From contig NZ_JAHBCJ010000002.1 of NCBI RefSeq assembly GCF_018390575.1, positions 268,811 to 332,810 on the forward strand: a stretch of 64,000 bases of DNA. Direction: 5' to 3'. Origin of the DNA: Bhargavaea massiliensis. GTDB taxonomy: Bacteria > Bacillota > Bacilli > Bacillales_A > Planococcaceae. Positions 43,985-53,246 of the stretch are shown here, piece after piece (the first letter of the stretch is position 1; every line of letters begins with the position of its first letter). The notes under the pieces were generated by a model. The model was given only the letters and a program-made list of their open reading frames with translations. It was not told the DNA's origin and made no database searches. Both the position numbers and the translations under genes were made by a program.

Positions 43985-44842
43985 TTATTCCGGATCGGGA
44001 CCGAAGAAAAACAGGGCGATCGTACCCGGCCCGGCATGCGCACCGATCGCGGAGCCAATCTGATAGATACCGACCGACTCGGGCCCGATAGTTTCCTCAA
44101 TCATCCTTTTCAGGACAAGCGCCGCTTCTTCGTCATCACCGTGGCTGATGGCCACATGCTGGCCGGAAAAGCTGTCGCCGCGTTCTTCCATGAGACTAAT
44201 CATGCGCTGGAACACCTTTTTGCGCCCCCGATATTTTTCGATTGGCACGAGTTTGCCATCTTCTACATGCAGAAGCGGCTTGATGTTCAGTAAACCGCCG
44301 ATAAACGCGCTTGCCTTGGACAGTCTGCCACCCTTGGCCAGGTAATCAAGGTCTTCCACGGTGAACAGGTGGACGACCCGGTCCGCTAAAATACGGATGG
44401 CTTCCGCAATTTCATCACGGCTCTTGCCGGCATTACGCATCTGAACGGCTGCCTGAACGAGCAATCCCTGGCCGAGCGAAGCGCCTTTCGTATCGATAAC
44501 GACCAGATCAAGTCCCGGATGGTCTTCCAGCACCTGGTCCCGGATGACGACGCTTGTGCTGTATGTACCGGAAAGTTCGGAGGAGAAAGCGATGTACAGG
44601 CCGTCTTCACCGGACTTGGCAAGCTCTTCCCACTTTTTCGTGAACAGTTCCGGTGATACTTGGGATGTTTTGGGGCGCTCTCCGTTCCGGATTCTCCTGA
44701 ATATGGTGGAAGAATCAATTTCGGATATGTCATCATATGTGTCTCCGCCGATTTCCACGCGGAGCGGAAGGAGGGTCACATCATGCCCTTCAAAGAATGA
44801 CATCGGCAGATCGGATCCGCTGTCTGTGAACAGTTTCATCAT
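43985..44842 (-). CDS. yitS: DegV family fatty-acid-binding protein (YitS-like)
   Basis: Second DegV paralogue of the window, 285 residues. Family blocks are KLFTDSGSDLP at the start, KTSQVSPELF near residue 58, ISGTYS-like ELSGTYSTSVV near residue 88, and VEDLDYLAKGGRLSKASAFIGG near residue 157. It should bind a fatty acid in the cytosol. GGAGGAAGA precedes the ATG. It lies nine bases after the HAD gene and 20 before cdr. The order yitS, yitU, yitV, yitW also occurs in B. subtilis, though there without cdr. Confidence 0.92.
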   Translation of the reverse strand: MMKLFTDSGSDLPMSFFEGHDVTLLPLRVEIGGDTYDDISEIDSSTIFRRIRNGERPKTSQVSPELFTKKWEELAKSGEDGLYIAFSSELSGTYSTSVVIRDQVLEDHPGLDLVVIDTKGASLGQGLLVQAAVQMRNAGKSRDEIAEAIRILADRVVHLFTVEDLDYLAKGGRLSKASAFIGGLLNIKPLLHVEDGKLVPIEKYRGRKKVFQRMISLMEERGDSFSGQHVAISHGDDEEAALVLKRMIEETIGPESVGIYQIGSAIGAHAGPGTIALFFFGPDPE

Positions 44843-44851
44843 TCTTCCTCC

Positions 44852-45676
44852 TTAAATCTTGCTTTCCAGTTTCAGATTCAGGCGCTCCTCGAGGACAGTG
44901 GCGATGCCGTCCTCATTGTTCGTTCCGGTCACTTCATCTGCAATGGACTTTAGCCCATTGATGGCATTGCCCATTGCAACGCCCGTGCCGGCATACTCGA
45001 TCATTTCATAGTCATTGTCCTCATCTCCAAAAGCGATGATCCGCTCCTGTGGAATATTCAGCCATTCGGAGACTTTTGAAATTCCGACTGCCTTATTGAG
45101 GCCGTGCCGGATCACTTCAATGACATGCCATGGTGCTCCCCATCGGCGGTGGTCGATGACTTCCGCATGGACTTCCGCCAGGTGCCGGCGAATGTTTTCC
45201 TGGTCCTCCAATTCGGGGTGGATCAGCAGACTCGTCGGATTGTCGTTCAAATACGAGCGAAGGTCGCCGATCGTCACCGACGGATCTCCCATCGTGAATA
45301 TGTTCAGAAGTTTTTCGTCATGGCGGTGAATATAGACGTCATCCATCACTTCTGCAACGACATTATGCACACTGAAATCCTGCAGTGCTTCGACAACATC
45401 GCTTACGACAGGCAGGCTGATCGGTTCATGGAACGTTTTCCAGCTCCGGTCCTTCGGGTGATGGACAAAAGCCCCGTTGAAGTTGACGATTGGAACCTCC
45501 AGATCCAGTTGCCTGTAGTAAGGCTCACTGGCGCGGTAAGGACGTCCCGTTGCAATCATGACCTGGTGGCCGGCCTCTCTGGCAGCCTTAAGAGTCTGCT
45601 CGGTTTTTTCAGTAATGACCTTTTCATCGGTCAGCAATGTGCCGTCCAGGTCGAGTACGATCAGATGCTGTTTCAT
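44852..45676 (-). CDS. yitU: Cof-type HAD phosphatase (YitU-like)
   Basis: Encodes 274 residues. HAD motif I is VLDLDGTLLTDE at the start, motif II lies in MIATGRPYR near residue 42, and the C-terminal motif IV reads IAFGDEDNDYEMIEYAG near residue 215. The cap is of the Cof type (C2). Such enzymes dephosphorylate sugar phosphates or flavin precursors; substrates are broad. The ATG at 45676 follows AAGGGGG; the open frame to 45943 has no start support. A promoter stands at 45729-45700. Confidence 0.92.
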   Translation of the reverse strand: MKQHLIVLDLDGTLLTDEKVITEKTEQTLKAAREAGHQVMIATGRPYRASEPYYRQLDLEVPIVNFNGAFVHHPKDRSWKTFHEPISLPVVSDVVEALQDFSVHNVVAEVMDDVYIHRHDEKLLNIFTMGDPSVTIGDLRSYLNDNPTSLLIHPELEDQENIRRHLAEVHAEVIDHRRWGAPWHVIEVIRHGLNKAVGISKVSEWLNIPQERIIAFGDEDNDYEMIEYAGTGVAMGNAINGLKSIADEVTGTNNEDGIATVLEERLNLKLESKI

Positions 45677-45699
45677 GTTCGATAACCCCCTTAAGACTG

Positions 45700-45729
45700 A
45701 GTTTAGACCCCACGGGGAGGCCAAGTCAA
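45700..45729 (-). promoter_or_regulatory. Probable promoter of the yitU-yitS-cdr operon
   Basis: On the minus strand TTGACT (45729-45724), an 18-base spacer and TAAACT (45705-45700), 24 bases before the yitU ATG. Confidence 0.4.
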
Positions 45730-45821
45730 AAATAGCCTCTGGTGAGAGCAGATGCCGCGTTCCGTTTTTGTTTTCCCGTTCTATCTGATACGATGAAAAG
45801 AAAAAATAGGAAGTGCTGCAC

Positions 45822-46598
45822 ATGAACATCAGAGAAGAGCGATGGGCGGGCATTCCGCTCTTGCATATATACCCCGAAACGGGCGGGGAATCCTCCCCGA
45901 TCGCCATTTTCCTCCACGGATTTACAAGTGCCAAAGAACACAATTTGCATTACGCATACAATATGGCCAAACGGGGACTCCGTGTCATCCTTCCAGAAGC
46001 TCATCTTCATGGTGAAAGGGAGGAAGGGCTCGATGAGGTCCAATTGAGCCTTCGGTTCTGGGAAATCGTCCTGACGACCATAGAAGAAGTTGGTACACTC
46101 AAGGAAGAGATTGTTCGCCGATTCCCGGATGCCGGAAAAATCGGACTTGCAGGTACATCGATGGGCGGCATCGAGACGCTCGGCTGCCTGAAGGCCTACG
46201 GATGGGTTGAATGTGCTGCGGTCATGATGGGGACACCGGGTTACGTCAATCTCGCCAAAGCACAGATGGCCCAGTACGAGTCGAGAGGTTTTGAAATCCC
46301 GCTGACAGCGGAAGAACGGCGCAAGCTTCTCGACACGCTCGCAACATTCGATATGACCAAGGATCGCAGGGCACTTGACGGAAGGCCGGTTTATTTCTGG
46401 CACGGCGAACAGGATGAAACCGTACCATTCAAGCCGACGAAGAATTTCGTAGAAGCAATCCGGGAAGATTATCAGGATGAGCCGGAAAAACTGAAATACC
46501 GCTTTGAACGCCAGGCCGGACATGCCGTCTCCAGGACAGGCATGTTGGAATGCGCGGACTGGCTTGCAACTCATTTGAATGATGATGCTGCGGTCTGA
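45822..46598 (+). CDS. yitV: Alpha/beta hydrolase, esterase-type (YitV-like)
   Basis: Cytosolic hydrolase of 258 residues. The oxyanion region is FLHGFTSAKE near residue 34, and the nucleophile elbow is GLAGTSMGG near residue 112 with the catalytic Ser in TSMGG. The acid is likely in FWHGEQDETVPF near residue 197 and the His in RQAGHAVSR near residue 232. The ATG at 45822 follows AGGAAG by eight bases, which decides it over a GTG at 45813. It is followed by yitW at 34 bases. The natural substrate is unknown. Confidence 0.9.
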   Translation: MNIREERWAGIPLLHIYPETGGESSPIAIFLHGFTSAKEHNLHYAYNMAKRGLRVILPEAHLHGEREEGLDEVQLSLRFWEIVLTTIEEVGTLKEEIVRRFPDAGKIGLAGTSMGGIETLGCLKAYGWVECAAVMMGTPGYVNLAKAQMAQYESRGFEIPLTAEERRKLLDTLATFDMTKDRRALDGRPVYFWHGEQDETVPFKPTKNFVEAIREDYQDEPEKLKYRFERQAGHAVSRTGMLECADWLATHLNDDAAV

Positions 46599-46632
46599 TA
46601 TGATGGAGGCAGCAAAGAACGGAAGGGGAATC

Positions 46633-46944
46633 ATGATGGATCAGGAGATGAAAGACAGCCTTATGGGCGCGCTGGAGAACGTGATCGACCCCGAGCTAGG
46701 CATCGATATCGTGAACCTTGGACTTGTCTATGACGTGGATATGGATGAGGCCGGCAAGGTGGATGTGACGATGACACTTACATCAATGGGTTGCCCGATG
46801 GGCCCGATGATCGTCGATAACATCAAGCGTGAATTGGCCGAACTTCCTGAGGTCAAGGAAACAGAGGTCAACATCGTCTGGAGCCCGCCATGGTCAAAAG
46901 ACATGATGTCGCGCTACGCGAAAATTGCTTTGGGCGTTCGATAA
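46633..46944 (+). CDS. yitW: MIP18/DUF59 family iron-sulfur assembly factor (YitW)
   Basis: Encodes 103 residues from ATG 46633 (an ATG directly after is also possible), behind AAGGGGAA. The DUF59 fold shows [19 protein letters not shown] near residue 16, the cysteine in [11 protein letters not shown] near residue 57, and [12 protein letters not shown] near residue 83. Family members (SufT, PaaD, YitW) help mature iron-sulfur proteins. Pairing with yitV is as in B. subtilis. Confidence 0.93.
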   Translation: MMDQEMKDSLMGALENVIDPELGIDIVNLGLVYDVDMDEAGKVDVTMTLTSMGCPMGPMIVDNIKRELAELPEVKETEVNIVWSPPWSKDMMSRYAKIALGVR

Positions 46945-47022
46945 TCAATAAACAGCAACAATCCGCCGCACTGGCCAGTTATAGCCGGTGCGGCTTTTTC
47001 TGTGTTCAGGCGGCCGTTTCAC

Positions 47023-47090
47023 TTTACCTCGAAAAGGGAAAACATTATAATGAGTATAGTCAAATTAGGTCAAAGTCAATTAAAGTCAAT
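47023..47090 (+). promoter_or_regulatory. clpB promoter with tandem CtsR operators
   Basis: TTTACC (47023-47028), 17 bases, and a perfect TATAAT (47046-47051). Just downstream lie AGTCAAA (47058-47064), three bases, GGTCAAA (47068-47074), which is the CtsR direct-repeat operator. A second, looser pair follows with the same spacing (AGTCAAT at 47074-47080 and 47084-47090). CtsR bound here would cover the transcript start and release on heat or disulfide stress. Confidence 0.8.
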
Positions 47091-47114
47091 GTAAGGTGCG
47101 GGGTGAAGCAAAAA

Positions 47115-49250
47115 ATGCAAATGAACATGCAAGAGGAAGATCAGCGCAGTCCGCTTGAAAGATATGGACGCAATCTCGTCGATGAAGTAAAGGCCGGGAA
47201 AATGGACCCGATCATCGGACGGGACCAGGAAATTCGTGATGTGGTCAGGATCCTTTCCCGGAAGACAAAAAATAACCCTGTTCTTATCGGGGAGCCTGGT
47301 GTAGGGAAAACGGCGATCGTGGAGGGGCTTGCCCAGCGCATCGTGAAAAAGGACGTACCGGAAGGGCTCAAGGGCCGCCAGCTATATGAGCTGGATATGA
47401 GTTCCCTGATTGCCGGCGCCAAATATCGCGGTGAATTCGAGGAGCGGATGAAAGCAGTTCTGAAGCAGGTCAAGGAAAGCGACGGGGAGATCATCCTGTT
47501 TATCGACGAGCTTCATACGATTGTCGGTGCAGGCCGGACGGAAGGCTCGATGGATGCCGGCAACATGCTGAAACCGATGCTGGCACGCGGTGAACTCCAC
47601 CTGATCGGCGCGACAACGCTCGATGAGTATCGGCTCTACATCGAGAAGGATGCAGCACTTGAGCGCCGTTTCCAGCAGGTGCTTGTCCAGGAACCGGACG
47701 TGGAAGATACCATTTCGATTCTCCGGGGCCTGAAGGAGCGCTTTGAACTTCATCATGGCGTGAGAATCCATGACCGGGCACTGGTGGCTGCGGCTTCGCT
47801 TTCCGACCGTTATATTACGGAGCGGTTCCTGCCTGACAAGGCGATCGACCTTGTCGACGAGGCGAGTGCGATGATCCGGACCGAAATCGATTCGATGCCG
47901 CAAGAGCTTGACGAAGTGACCCGGCGAATTATGCAGCTGGAAATCGAAGAGCAGGCGCTGGTGATGGAAAAGGATGACCGGAGCCAGGCGCGCCTGGAAG
48001 ATATCCGTGCAGAGTTGAACGAACTCAGGACTTCGACAGAGGACATGCGAGAGCAATGGGAAAGAGAGAAAGAGGTCATTCGTGCGGTCCAGGCGAAGCG
48101 GGAAGAGCTCGACCGGTACCGCCGCGAACTCGAAGACGCGGAAAACCGCTATGACCTGAACCGGGCGGCGGAACTGCGCCATGGCCGCATCCCTCAGGCG
48201 GAGAAGGAACTGCAAGAGCTGGAGGCCCCGCTCACGGCTTCCGAGAACCGCCTTCTCCGCGAGGAAGTGACAGAGGAGGAAATCGCCGATATCGTAGCCC
48301 GCTGGACGGGCATACCGGTCTCGAAACTCGTGGAAGGGGAGCGGGAAAAGCTGCTCAGGCTCCATGAAACGCTCGAAAAGCGGGTAATCGGGCAGGAAGA
48401 CGCGGTCCGGCTTGTAACCGAAGCCATCTGGCGTGCCAGGGCGGGCATCAAGGATCCGCATCGCCCAATCGGCTCTTTCCTGTTCCTCGGCCCGACCGGT
48501 GTCGGCAAAACAGAGCTTGCCAAGACGATTGCGGCAACGCTGTTTGATTCGGAGGACCACTTTATCCGGATCGATATGTCAGAGTACATGGAGAAGCACT
48601 CCGTCTCGCGCCTTGTCGGTGCCCCTCCAGGATATGTCGGATTCGAAGAAGGCGGCCAGCTGACGGAAGCTGTCAGGAGAAACCCATATGCCGTTGTGCT
48701 TCTTGACGAAATCGAGAAAGCTCATCCGGATGTTTCAAACATTCTCCTCCAGGCGCTTGACGACGGACGGATAACGGACAGTCAGGGAAGGAACGTCGAC
48801 TTCTCCAACACCATTATCATCATGACGTCGAATATCGGTTCCTCCCTGCTTCTCCAAATGGAGGGGATTGAGGACCATGCGATTGAAGACGTTGTGATGG
48901 CGGAGCTGAAAAAACACTTTAAGCCGGAACTGATCAACCGGATGGATGATATTGTCATCTTCAACTCCCTGAAAAGTGATGATTTCCTGAAAATCGCCCG
49001 GAAGATGATGAGCGACCTCGCAGAGCGGGTCGCCACACAGGGAATCCGTCTCGAGTATGGCGATGGAATTGCTGAATGGATCGTTGAAGAAGGAACAGAC
49101 GCCGAGTTCGGCGCGCGTCCGCTCAAGCGTTTTATCCAGCGCCATGTCGAGACGGCAGTTGCGCACGGTCTGATCCAGGGCGGATTCCGGGAAGGCGATA
49201 CGATCCGGGCAGTGCTTAAAGACGGAAAGATCAGCATCGAACAGACATGA
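47115..49250 (+). CDS. clpB: ClpB-type AAA+ disaggregase lacking the N-domain
   Basis: Hexameric Hsp100 that extracts proteins from aggregates with DnaK. It has 711 residues; full-length ClpB has about 860. The product begins near the ClpB linker ([21 protein letters not shown]-like), so the Clp_N repeat domain is missing and is not encoded upstream. AAA-1 has Walker [15 protein letters not shown] long coiled-coil M-domain of about 120 residues ([15 protein letters not shown], then [20 protein letters not shown]) marks ClpB rather than ClpC/ClpE. AAA-2 has [12 protein letters not shown], and no ClpP-docking loop is seen after [10 protein letters not shown]. The ATG at 47115 follows GGGGTGA by nine bases. 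Confidence 0.9.
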   Translation: MQMNMQEEDQRSPLERYGRNLVDEVKAGKMDPIIGRDQEIRDVVRILSRKTKNNPVLIGEPGVGKTAIVEGLAQRIVKKDVPEGLKGRQLYELDMSSLIAGAKYRGEFEERMKAVLKQVKESDGEIILFIDELHTIVGAGRTEGSMDAGNMLKPMLARGELHLIGATTLDEYRLYIEKDAALERRFQQVLVQEPDVEDTISILRGLKERFELHHGVRIHDRALVAAASLSDRYITERFLPDKAIDLVDEASAMIRTEIDSMPQELDEVTRRIMQLEIEEQALVMEKDDRSQARLEDIRAELNELRTSTEDMREQWEREKEVIRAVQAKREELDRYRRELEDAENRYDLNRAAELRHGRIPQAEKELQELEAPLTASENRLLREEVTEEEIADIVARWTGIPVSKLVEGEREKLLRLHETLEKRVIGQEDAVRLVTEAIWRARAGIKDPHRPIGSFLFLGPTGVGKTELAKTIAATLFDSEDHFIRIDMSEYMEKHSVSRLVGAPPGYVGFEEGGQLTEAVRRNPYAVVLLDEIEKAHPDVSNILLQALDDGRITDSQGRNVDFSNTIIIMTSNIGSSLLLQMEGIEDHAIEDVVMAELKKHFKPELINRMDDIVIFNSLKSDDFLKIARKMMSDLAERVATQGIRLEYGDGIAEWIVEEGTDAEFGARPLKRFIQRHVETAVAHGLIQGGFREGDTIRAVLKDGKISIEQT

Positions 49251-49268
49251 AGCATCCACAAAATAAAG

Positions 49269-49302
49269 AAAACCGTTCCCCATCACAGGGAACGGTTTTT
49301 TG
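49269..49302 (+). terminator. Rho-independent terminator after clpB
   Basis: A perfect 12-bp stem (49269-49280 with 49288-49299) and T-run. It lies three bases from the convergent 49305 gene and may serve both. Confidence 0.9.
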
Positions 49303-49304
49303 TT

Positions 49305-49490
49305 TCACTCGTAGTCCGGCAGCGGCTCTTCCGGCAGGATGGCCGACATGATGAAGAGGATGACCGCGGCTACGACGGAAACGATGGCTCCGAGGCCAAA
49401 ATCGAAAGGCACGGCGTTGACGGAGCTGACCACATAATTCAGGGTCGTGAAGAGAAGAAACGACCAGATGAACGTAAAGATAAATTGCAT
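49305..49490 (-). CDS. YjzD-like small membrane protein (DUF2929)
   Basis: Encodes 61 residues with two membrane segments (about 3-24 and 31-52) and an acidic end. The start IFTFIWSFLLFTTLNYVVSS resembles the DUF2929 family of Bacillales, whose genes lie near the fabHF locus in B. subtilis. GAGGTGA precedes the ATG. Function is unknown. Confidence 0.75.
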   Translation of the reverse strand: MQFIFTFIWSFLLFTTLNYVVSSVNAVPFDFGLGAIVSVVAAVILFIMSAILPEEPLPDYE

Positions 49491-49599
49491 TAGGTTTCAC
49501 CTCTGAGCGGAAATATCCGAATTCATCATAACATAGTGGACCCACATTGCAAAAGCGGCCATTCCGCATATTTCTCCAAAAAGAGATGCGGCAGGCAAG

Positions 49600-49645
49600 T
49601 TGTCAAAGAACGTTCATGTGTGTTAAATTAAGACCAGGTATTAAT
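49600..49645 (+). promoter_or_regulatory. fabHF promoter with FapR operator
   Basis: TTGTCA (49600-49605), 17 bases, TTAAAT (49623-49628). ATTAAGACCAGGTATTAAT at 49627-49645 matches the FapR consensus (ATTAGTACCAGGTACTAAT) at 16 of 19 positions and overlaps the expected transcript start. FapR is the malonyl-CoA-responsive repressor of fatty-acid genes, and fabHA-fabF is a known target in B. subtilis. Confidence 0.75.
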
Positions 49646-49673
49646 AGAAGATGATAAGAAAAGGGGTTGCAAT

Positions 49674-50606
49674 ATGGGCGTTGGGATGATCGGAATCGGG
49701 AAATATGTCCCGGAACAGGTGGTCACAAATGGAGATCTGGAGAAACGCCTGGATACATCCGACGAATGGATCCGCACGAGAACAGGTATCGAGGAACGGC
49801 GAATCGCTTCGGACAGTGAGGATACATCGGAGCTTGCATTCCGCGCAGCAGAAGCTGCACTGAATGATGCAGGAATCACTGCTGAGCAGCTCGGACTCAT
49901 CATCGTGGCGACCGTCACTCCGGACCGGCCATTTCCGAGCGTTGCCACACAGATCCAGGAGCGTCTGGGTGCGAAAAATGCGGGTGCGATGGACCAGTCC
50001 GCCGCATGCGCGGGATTTATGTACAGTGTCGTGACCGCGCAGCAGTTTGTCCAAAATGGTTGCTATGATTATATTTTGGTTGTCGGCGTGGAAAAGCTTT
50101 CGAAGATCACCGATTGGGAAGACCGTAACACCGCCGTCCTGTTTGGCGATGGTGCAGGCGCTGCTGTCATCGGTAAGGTCGGCGAAGGCCGCGGAATCCT
50201 GTCATTTGAACTTGGTGCAGATGGATCAGGTGGAAAACACCTCTACCAAGACGAATATATCAAGATGAACGGCAGGGAAGTATTCAAGTTCGCTGTCCGT
50301 CAGATGGGCGACTCGGCTGTCTCTGTCTTGAATAAGGCAGGTCTTTCGAAGGAAGATGCCGATTACCTGATTCCGCACCAGGCCAATATCCGGATCATGG
50401 AGGCGGCACGCGAGCGTCTCGGTCTTCCGCCAGAGAAAATGTCGAAACGGATTCACAATTACGGCAACACCTCCTCCGCCTCCATCCCGATCGCCCTTTG
50501 CGATGAAGTCAGTGAAGGGAATATAAATGACGATGACGTGATCGTCCTTGTCGGATTTGGCGGTGGCCTCACCTGGGGCGCGCTGGCCATCCGATGGGGC
50601 CGCTGA
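49674..50606 (+). CDS. fabH: Beta-ketoacyl-ACP synthase III
   Basis: Starts type II fatty-acid synthesis by condensing an acyl-CoA with malonyl-ACP; in this group branched short acyl-CoA primers are preferred. Its 310 residues carry the catalytic triad Cys112 (SAACAGFMY), His235 ([10 protein letters not shown]) and Asn265 ([11 protein letters not shown]). The glycine-rich end [10 protein letters not shown] is present. AAAAGGGG precedes the ATG. It is followed by fabF after 73 bases, and the pair is under a FapR-type operator. Confidence 0.97.
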   Translation: MGVGMIGIGKYVPEQVVTNGDLEKRLDTSDEWIRTRTGIEERRIASDSEDTSELAFRAAEAALNDAGITAEQLGLIIVATVTPDRPFPSVATQIQERLGAKNAGAMDQSAACAGFMYSVVTAQQFVQNGCYDYILVVGVEKLSKITDWEDRNTAVLFGDGAGAAVIGKVGEGRGILSFELGADGSGGKHLYQDEYIKMNGREVFKFAVRQMGDSAVSVLNKAGLSKEDADYLIPHQANIRIMEAARERLGLPPEKMSKRIHNYGNTSSASIPIALCDEVSEGNINDDDVIVLVGFGGGLTWGALAIRWGR

Positions 50607-50679
50607 GAAACACATCCAGTCCTGAAAGGCAGGACATCACAGATATTAAACCATTCACACAGAAGGAAGGGAAACACAG

Positions 50680-51924
50680 ATGAACAAGCGGCGAGTCGTA
50701 GTTACAGGAGTCGGAGCGGTCAGCCCGCTCGGCAATGACACCAAGACAACCTGGGAGGGTATCAAGGAAGGGAAATCGGGCATCGGCCTGATGACACGGC
50801 TGGACAGGGAGCAGTTCCCTGCCAAGGTAGCAGCTGAAGTGAAAGATTTTGACATCGAACAGTACGTTCCGAAAAAGGAAGCGCGAAAGATGGACCGTTT
50901 CACCCATTATGCGCTTGCAGCGGCCTTAGAGGCAATGGAGGATGCAGGGCTCCCGCGCCGTCTTGAAGAAGAAGATGCGCTGCGGACCGGTGTATGGATC
51001 GGCTCGGGAATCGGCGGTATGGAGACCCATGAACAGCAGTTCAAAACGTTCCAGGAGAGGGGCTACCGCCGGGTAAGTCCGTTCTTCGTGCCGATGATGA
51101 TCCCGGACATGGCTGCCGGACAGGTTTCAATCTACACCAATGCGAAAGGCATCAACTCCTGCACCGTGACAGCCTGCGCATCCGGTGCCAATTCGATCGG
51201 AGATGCATTCGAAGCGATTCTTCGCGGTGATGCGGACATGATGATCACTGGAGGGGCGGAAGCGCCGATTACAACGATGGCTGTAGCGGGATTCTGTGCC
51301 AATACCGCACTTTCGACAAACCCGGATCCGGAGACGGCATCCCGCCCGTTTGACGCGGACCGCGACGGTTTTGTCATTGGAGAGGGAGCAGGCATTCTGA
51401 TTCTTGAGGAATACGAACGTGCAAAGGCGCGGGGAGCAAAAATTTATGCGGAGGTCATCGGGTATGGCTCGACAGGAGACGCACACCATATCACAGCGCC
51501 TGCACCTGAAGGCGAAGGCGCGGCCCGGGCGATGAGCCAGGCCATCTCAAAAGCCGGCATCAGCCCCGAAGAGGTCGGCTACATCAATGCCCACGGCACA
51601 AGCACGCCCTACAATGACCAATTTGAAACTCAGGCTGTCAAATCGGTGTTCGGAGAGCATGCCTACAATTTGGCCATGAGCTCCACGAAATCGATGACAG
51701 GCCACTTGCTCGGCGCAGCGGGTGGGATAGAAGCGGTGTTCACTGCACTTGCCCTGCACGAAGGAATCCTTCCGCCGACTACGAATTATAAGACGGCCGA
51801 TCCGGAATGTGATCTTGATTACGTCACGGAGGGTGCGAGAAAGCAGGTCATCCGATATGCCATGAGCAACTCTCTCGGCTTCGGAGGTCATAACGTTTCT
51901 CTTCTTTTCAAAAAAGCTGAATGA
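50680..51924 (+). CDS. fabF: Beta-ketoacyl-ACP synthase II
   Basis: Elongation condensing enzyme of fatty-acid synthesis, target of cerulenin-type inhibitors. The 414-residue product has Cys166 in [15 protein letters not shown], His305 in [11 protein letters not shown] and His342 in [13 protein letters not shown], with the Lys of STKSMTG. The end reads [24 protein letters not shown] precedes the ATG. Operon with fabH; terminator downstream. Confidence 0.97.
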   Translation: MNKRRVVVTGVGAVSPLGNDTKTTWEGIKEGKSGIGLMTRLDREQFPAKVAAEVKDFDIEQYVPKKEARKMDRFTHYALAAALEAMEDAGLPRRLEEEDALRTGVWIGSGIGGMETHEQQFKTFQERGYRRVSPFFVPMMIPDMAAGQVSIYTNAKGINSCTVTACASGANSIGDAFEAILRGDADMMITGGAEAPITTMAVAGFCANTALSTNPDPETASRPFDADRDGFVIGEGAGILILEEYERAKARGAKIYAEVIGYGSTGDAHHITAPAPEGEGAARAMSQAISKAGISPEEVGYINAHGTSTPYNDQFETQAVKSVFGEHAYNLAMSSTKSMTGHLLGAAGGIEAVFTALALHEGILPPTTNYKTADPECDLDYVTEGARKQVIRYAMSNSLGFGGHNVSLLFKKAE

Positions 51925-51936
51925 TAATTTAGTCGT

Positions 51937-51973
51937 AAAGCCCCGATCTCTTAAAGTGAGATTGGGGCTTTTT
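51937..51973 (+). terminator. Rho-independent terminator after fabF
   Basis: A 14-bp stem with one G-T pair (51937-51950 with 51958-51971) and T-run. Confidence 0.88.
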
Positions 51974-52137
51974 GCGAGAAATAGAAAGAGAATATAATAG
52001 TAAAATAGGAGTGAACACAAAAATTATCTGAGTATAACTATGTTGAGCGATTAGTCGAAACCCTTGCTATTATTGAGTTTTCCAAGAAAATGAACTGTTT
52101 GAATTGTATAATGGTTACAGGAAATTCAAAAAACAGC

Positions 52138-52166
52138 TTGCGGATGTAATCTATTTGTAATAAAAT
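52138..52166 (+). promoter_or_regulatory. Probable sigma-A promoter of the app operon
   Basis: TTGCGG (52138-52143), 17 bases, TAAAAT (52161-52166). A second TATAAT at 52107-52112 may mark another start. A loose CodY-like box (11 of 15 positions) is at 52022-52036. Confidence 0.5.
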
Positions 52167-52214
52167 TTAGCAAGAGCAAAAATAACAGAAAAATAGAAAA
52201 CTTGAGGTGTACCC

Positions 52215-53246
52215 ATGACATCCAAACCAAAAACACCTGCGCAGACACCTCTTCTTGAGGTACGCAATCTCCAAACCGGCTTTAAGATTGATAAAAAATA
52301 TTATAACGCTGTTGAAGGGGTATCCTTTACTGTCGATCGCAAACAGATTGTCGGCATTGTCGGGGAATCTGGATGCGGGAAAAGCGTTATGTCCCTTTCC
52401 ATCATGCATCTGCTTCCTAAAGGAATCGGCAAAGTCCGTGGAGGGGAGATTCTGTTTGAAGGCACGGATATCGTCGGATACAACGAAAAAAAGATGAACA
52501 ACATCCGCGGGAAGGATATATCCATGATTTTCCAAGAACCGATGACTTCCCTCAACCCGGTATTCACGATCGGCTACCAAATTTCCGAGGTGCTTCTGAA
52601 TCACCAAAGTATTACCAAGAACGAAGCACGCGCGAAAGCGGTTACATTACTGAAAAATGTAGGAATTCCGCGTGCTGAAAGTATTGTCGATGAATACCCG
52701 CACCAGCTTTCCGGTGGTATGCGGCAACGTGTGATGATCGCCATGGCGATTGCCTGCCAGCCGAAGCTGCTGATCGCGGACGAACCGACAACAGCATTGG
52801 ACGTGACTGTCCAAGCACAGATCTTGGATCTGCTAAAAAATATCCAGGAAGTAAATGACATGTCAATCATGCTCATCACTCACGACCTCGGTGTTGTGGC
52901 GGAAATCTGTGATGTCGTACTCGTCATGTATGCGGGGAAAATCGTGGAAAGGGCGACTGTTGAGGATCTGTTCGAAAACCCTCAGCATCCTTACACTCAG
53001 CTTCTTATGGAAGCCATCCCGAAAATGGAAGAGGAAAAGGAGCGCCTGGCTACGATCGAAGGTCTCGTCCCGTCTGTCAAGGACATGCCGGAAGTAGGGT
53101 GCAGGTTTGCGAACCGATGCCCGAAAGTGATGCCGGAGTGCATGCAGATCACGCCTCGTCTAGAGGATACTAAAGGCGGGCATGAAGTGGCCTGCCTGCT
53201 GTATGAAGAAAGCTGGCCGAAAGAAGAAAGAGTAGGTGCACGATGA
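52215..53246 (+). CDS. appD: Oligopeptide ABC transporter ATPase AppD
   Basis: One of two ATPases of the five-part oligopeptide importer. The 343-residue product has Walker [10 protein letters not shown] near residue 55, signature LSGGMRQRVMIAMAIA near residue 166, and Walker B LLIADEPTTALDV. The C-terminal oligopeptide domain carries four cysteines (GCRFANRCPKVMPEC and VACLLY), a cluster-type pattern seen in OppD/DppD. AGGTG precedes the ATG. The order D-F-A-B-C and the neighbours fabF and trpS identify it as App rather than Opp. It overlaps appF by four bases. Confidence 0.93.
   Translation: MTSKPKTPAQTPLLEVRNLQTGFKIDKKYYNAVEGVSFTVDRKQIVGIVGESGCGKSVMSLSIMHLLPKGIGKVRGGEILFEGTDIVGYNEKKMNNIRGKDISMIFQEPMTSLNPVFTIGYQISEVLLNHQSITKNEARAKAVTLLKNVGIPRAESIVDEYPHQLSGGMRQRVMIAMAIACQPKLLIADEPTTALDVTVQAQILDLLKNIQEVNDMSIMLITHDLGVVAEICDVVLVMYAGKIVERATVEDLFENPQHPYTQLLMEAIPKMEEEKERLATIEGLVPSVKDMPEVGCRFANRCPKVMPECMQITPRLEDTKGGHEVACLLYEESWPKEERVGAR

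Noticed and set aside
46890-47114. N-terminal extension of ClpB that might supply the missing N-domain
   Set aside because: The extension overlaps yitW and crosses the promoter and CtsR sites; its translation has no Clp_N pattern.
47382-48560. 392-codon minus-strand open frame opposite clpB
   Set aside because: Composition is that of an antisense shadow (many His, Arg, Phe, Leu) and ClpB is unmistakable on the plus strand.
52022-52036. CodY box upstream of the app operon
   Set aside because: Only 11 of 15 positions match and it lies over 100 bases before the promoter, so it is not listed as a feature.
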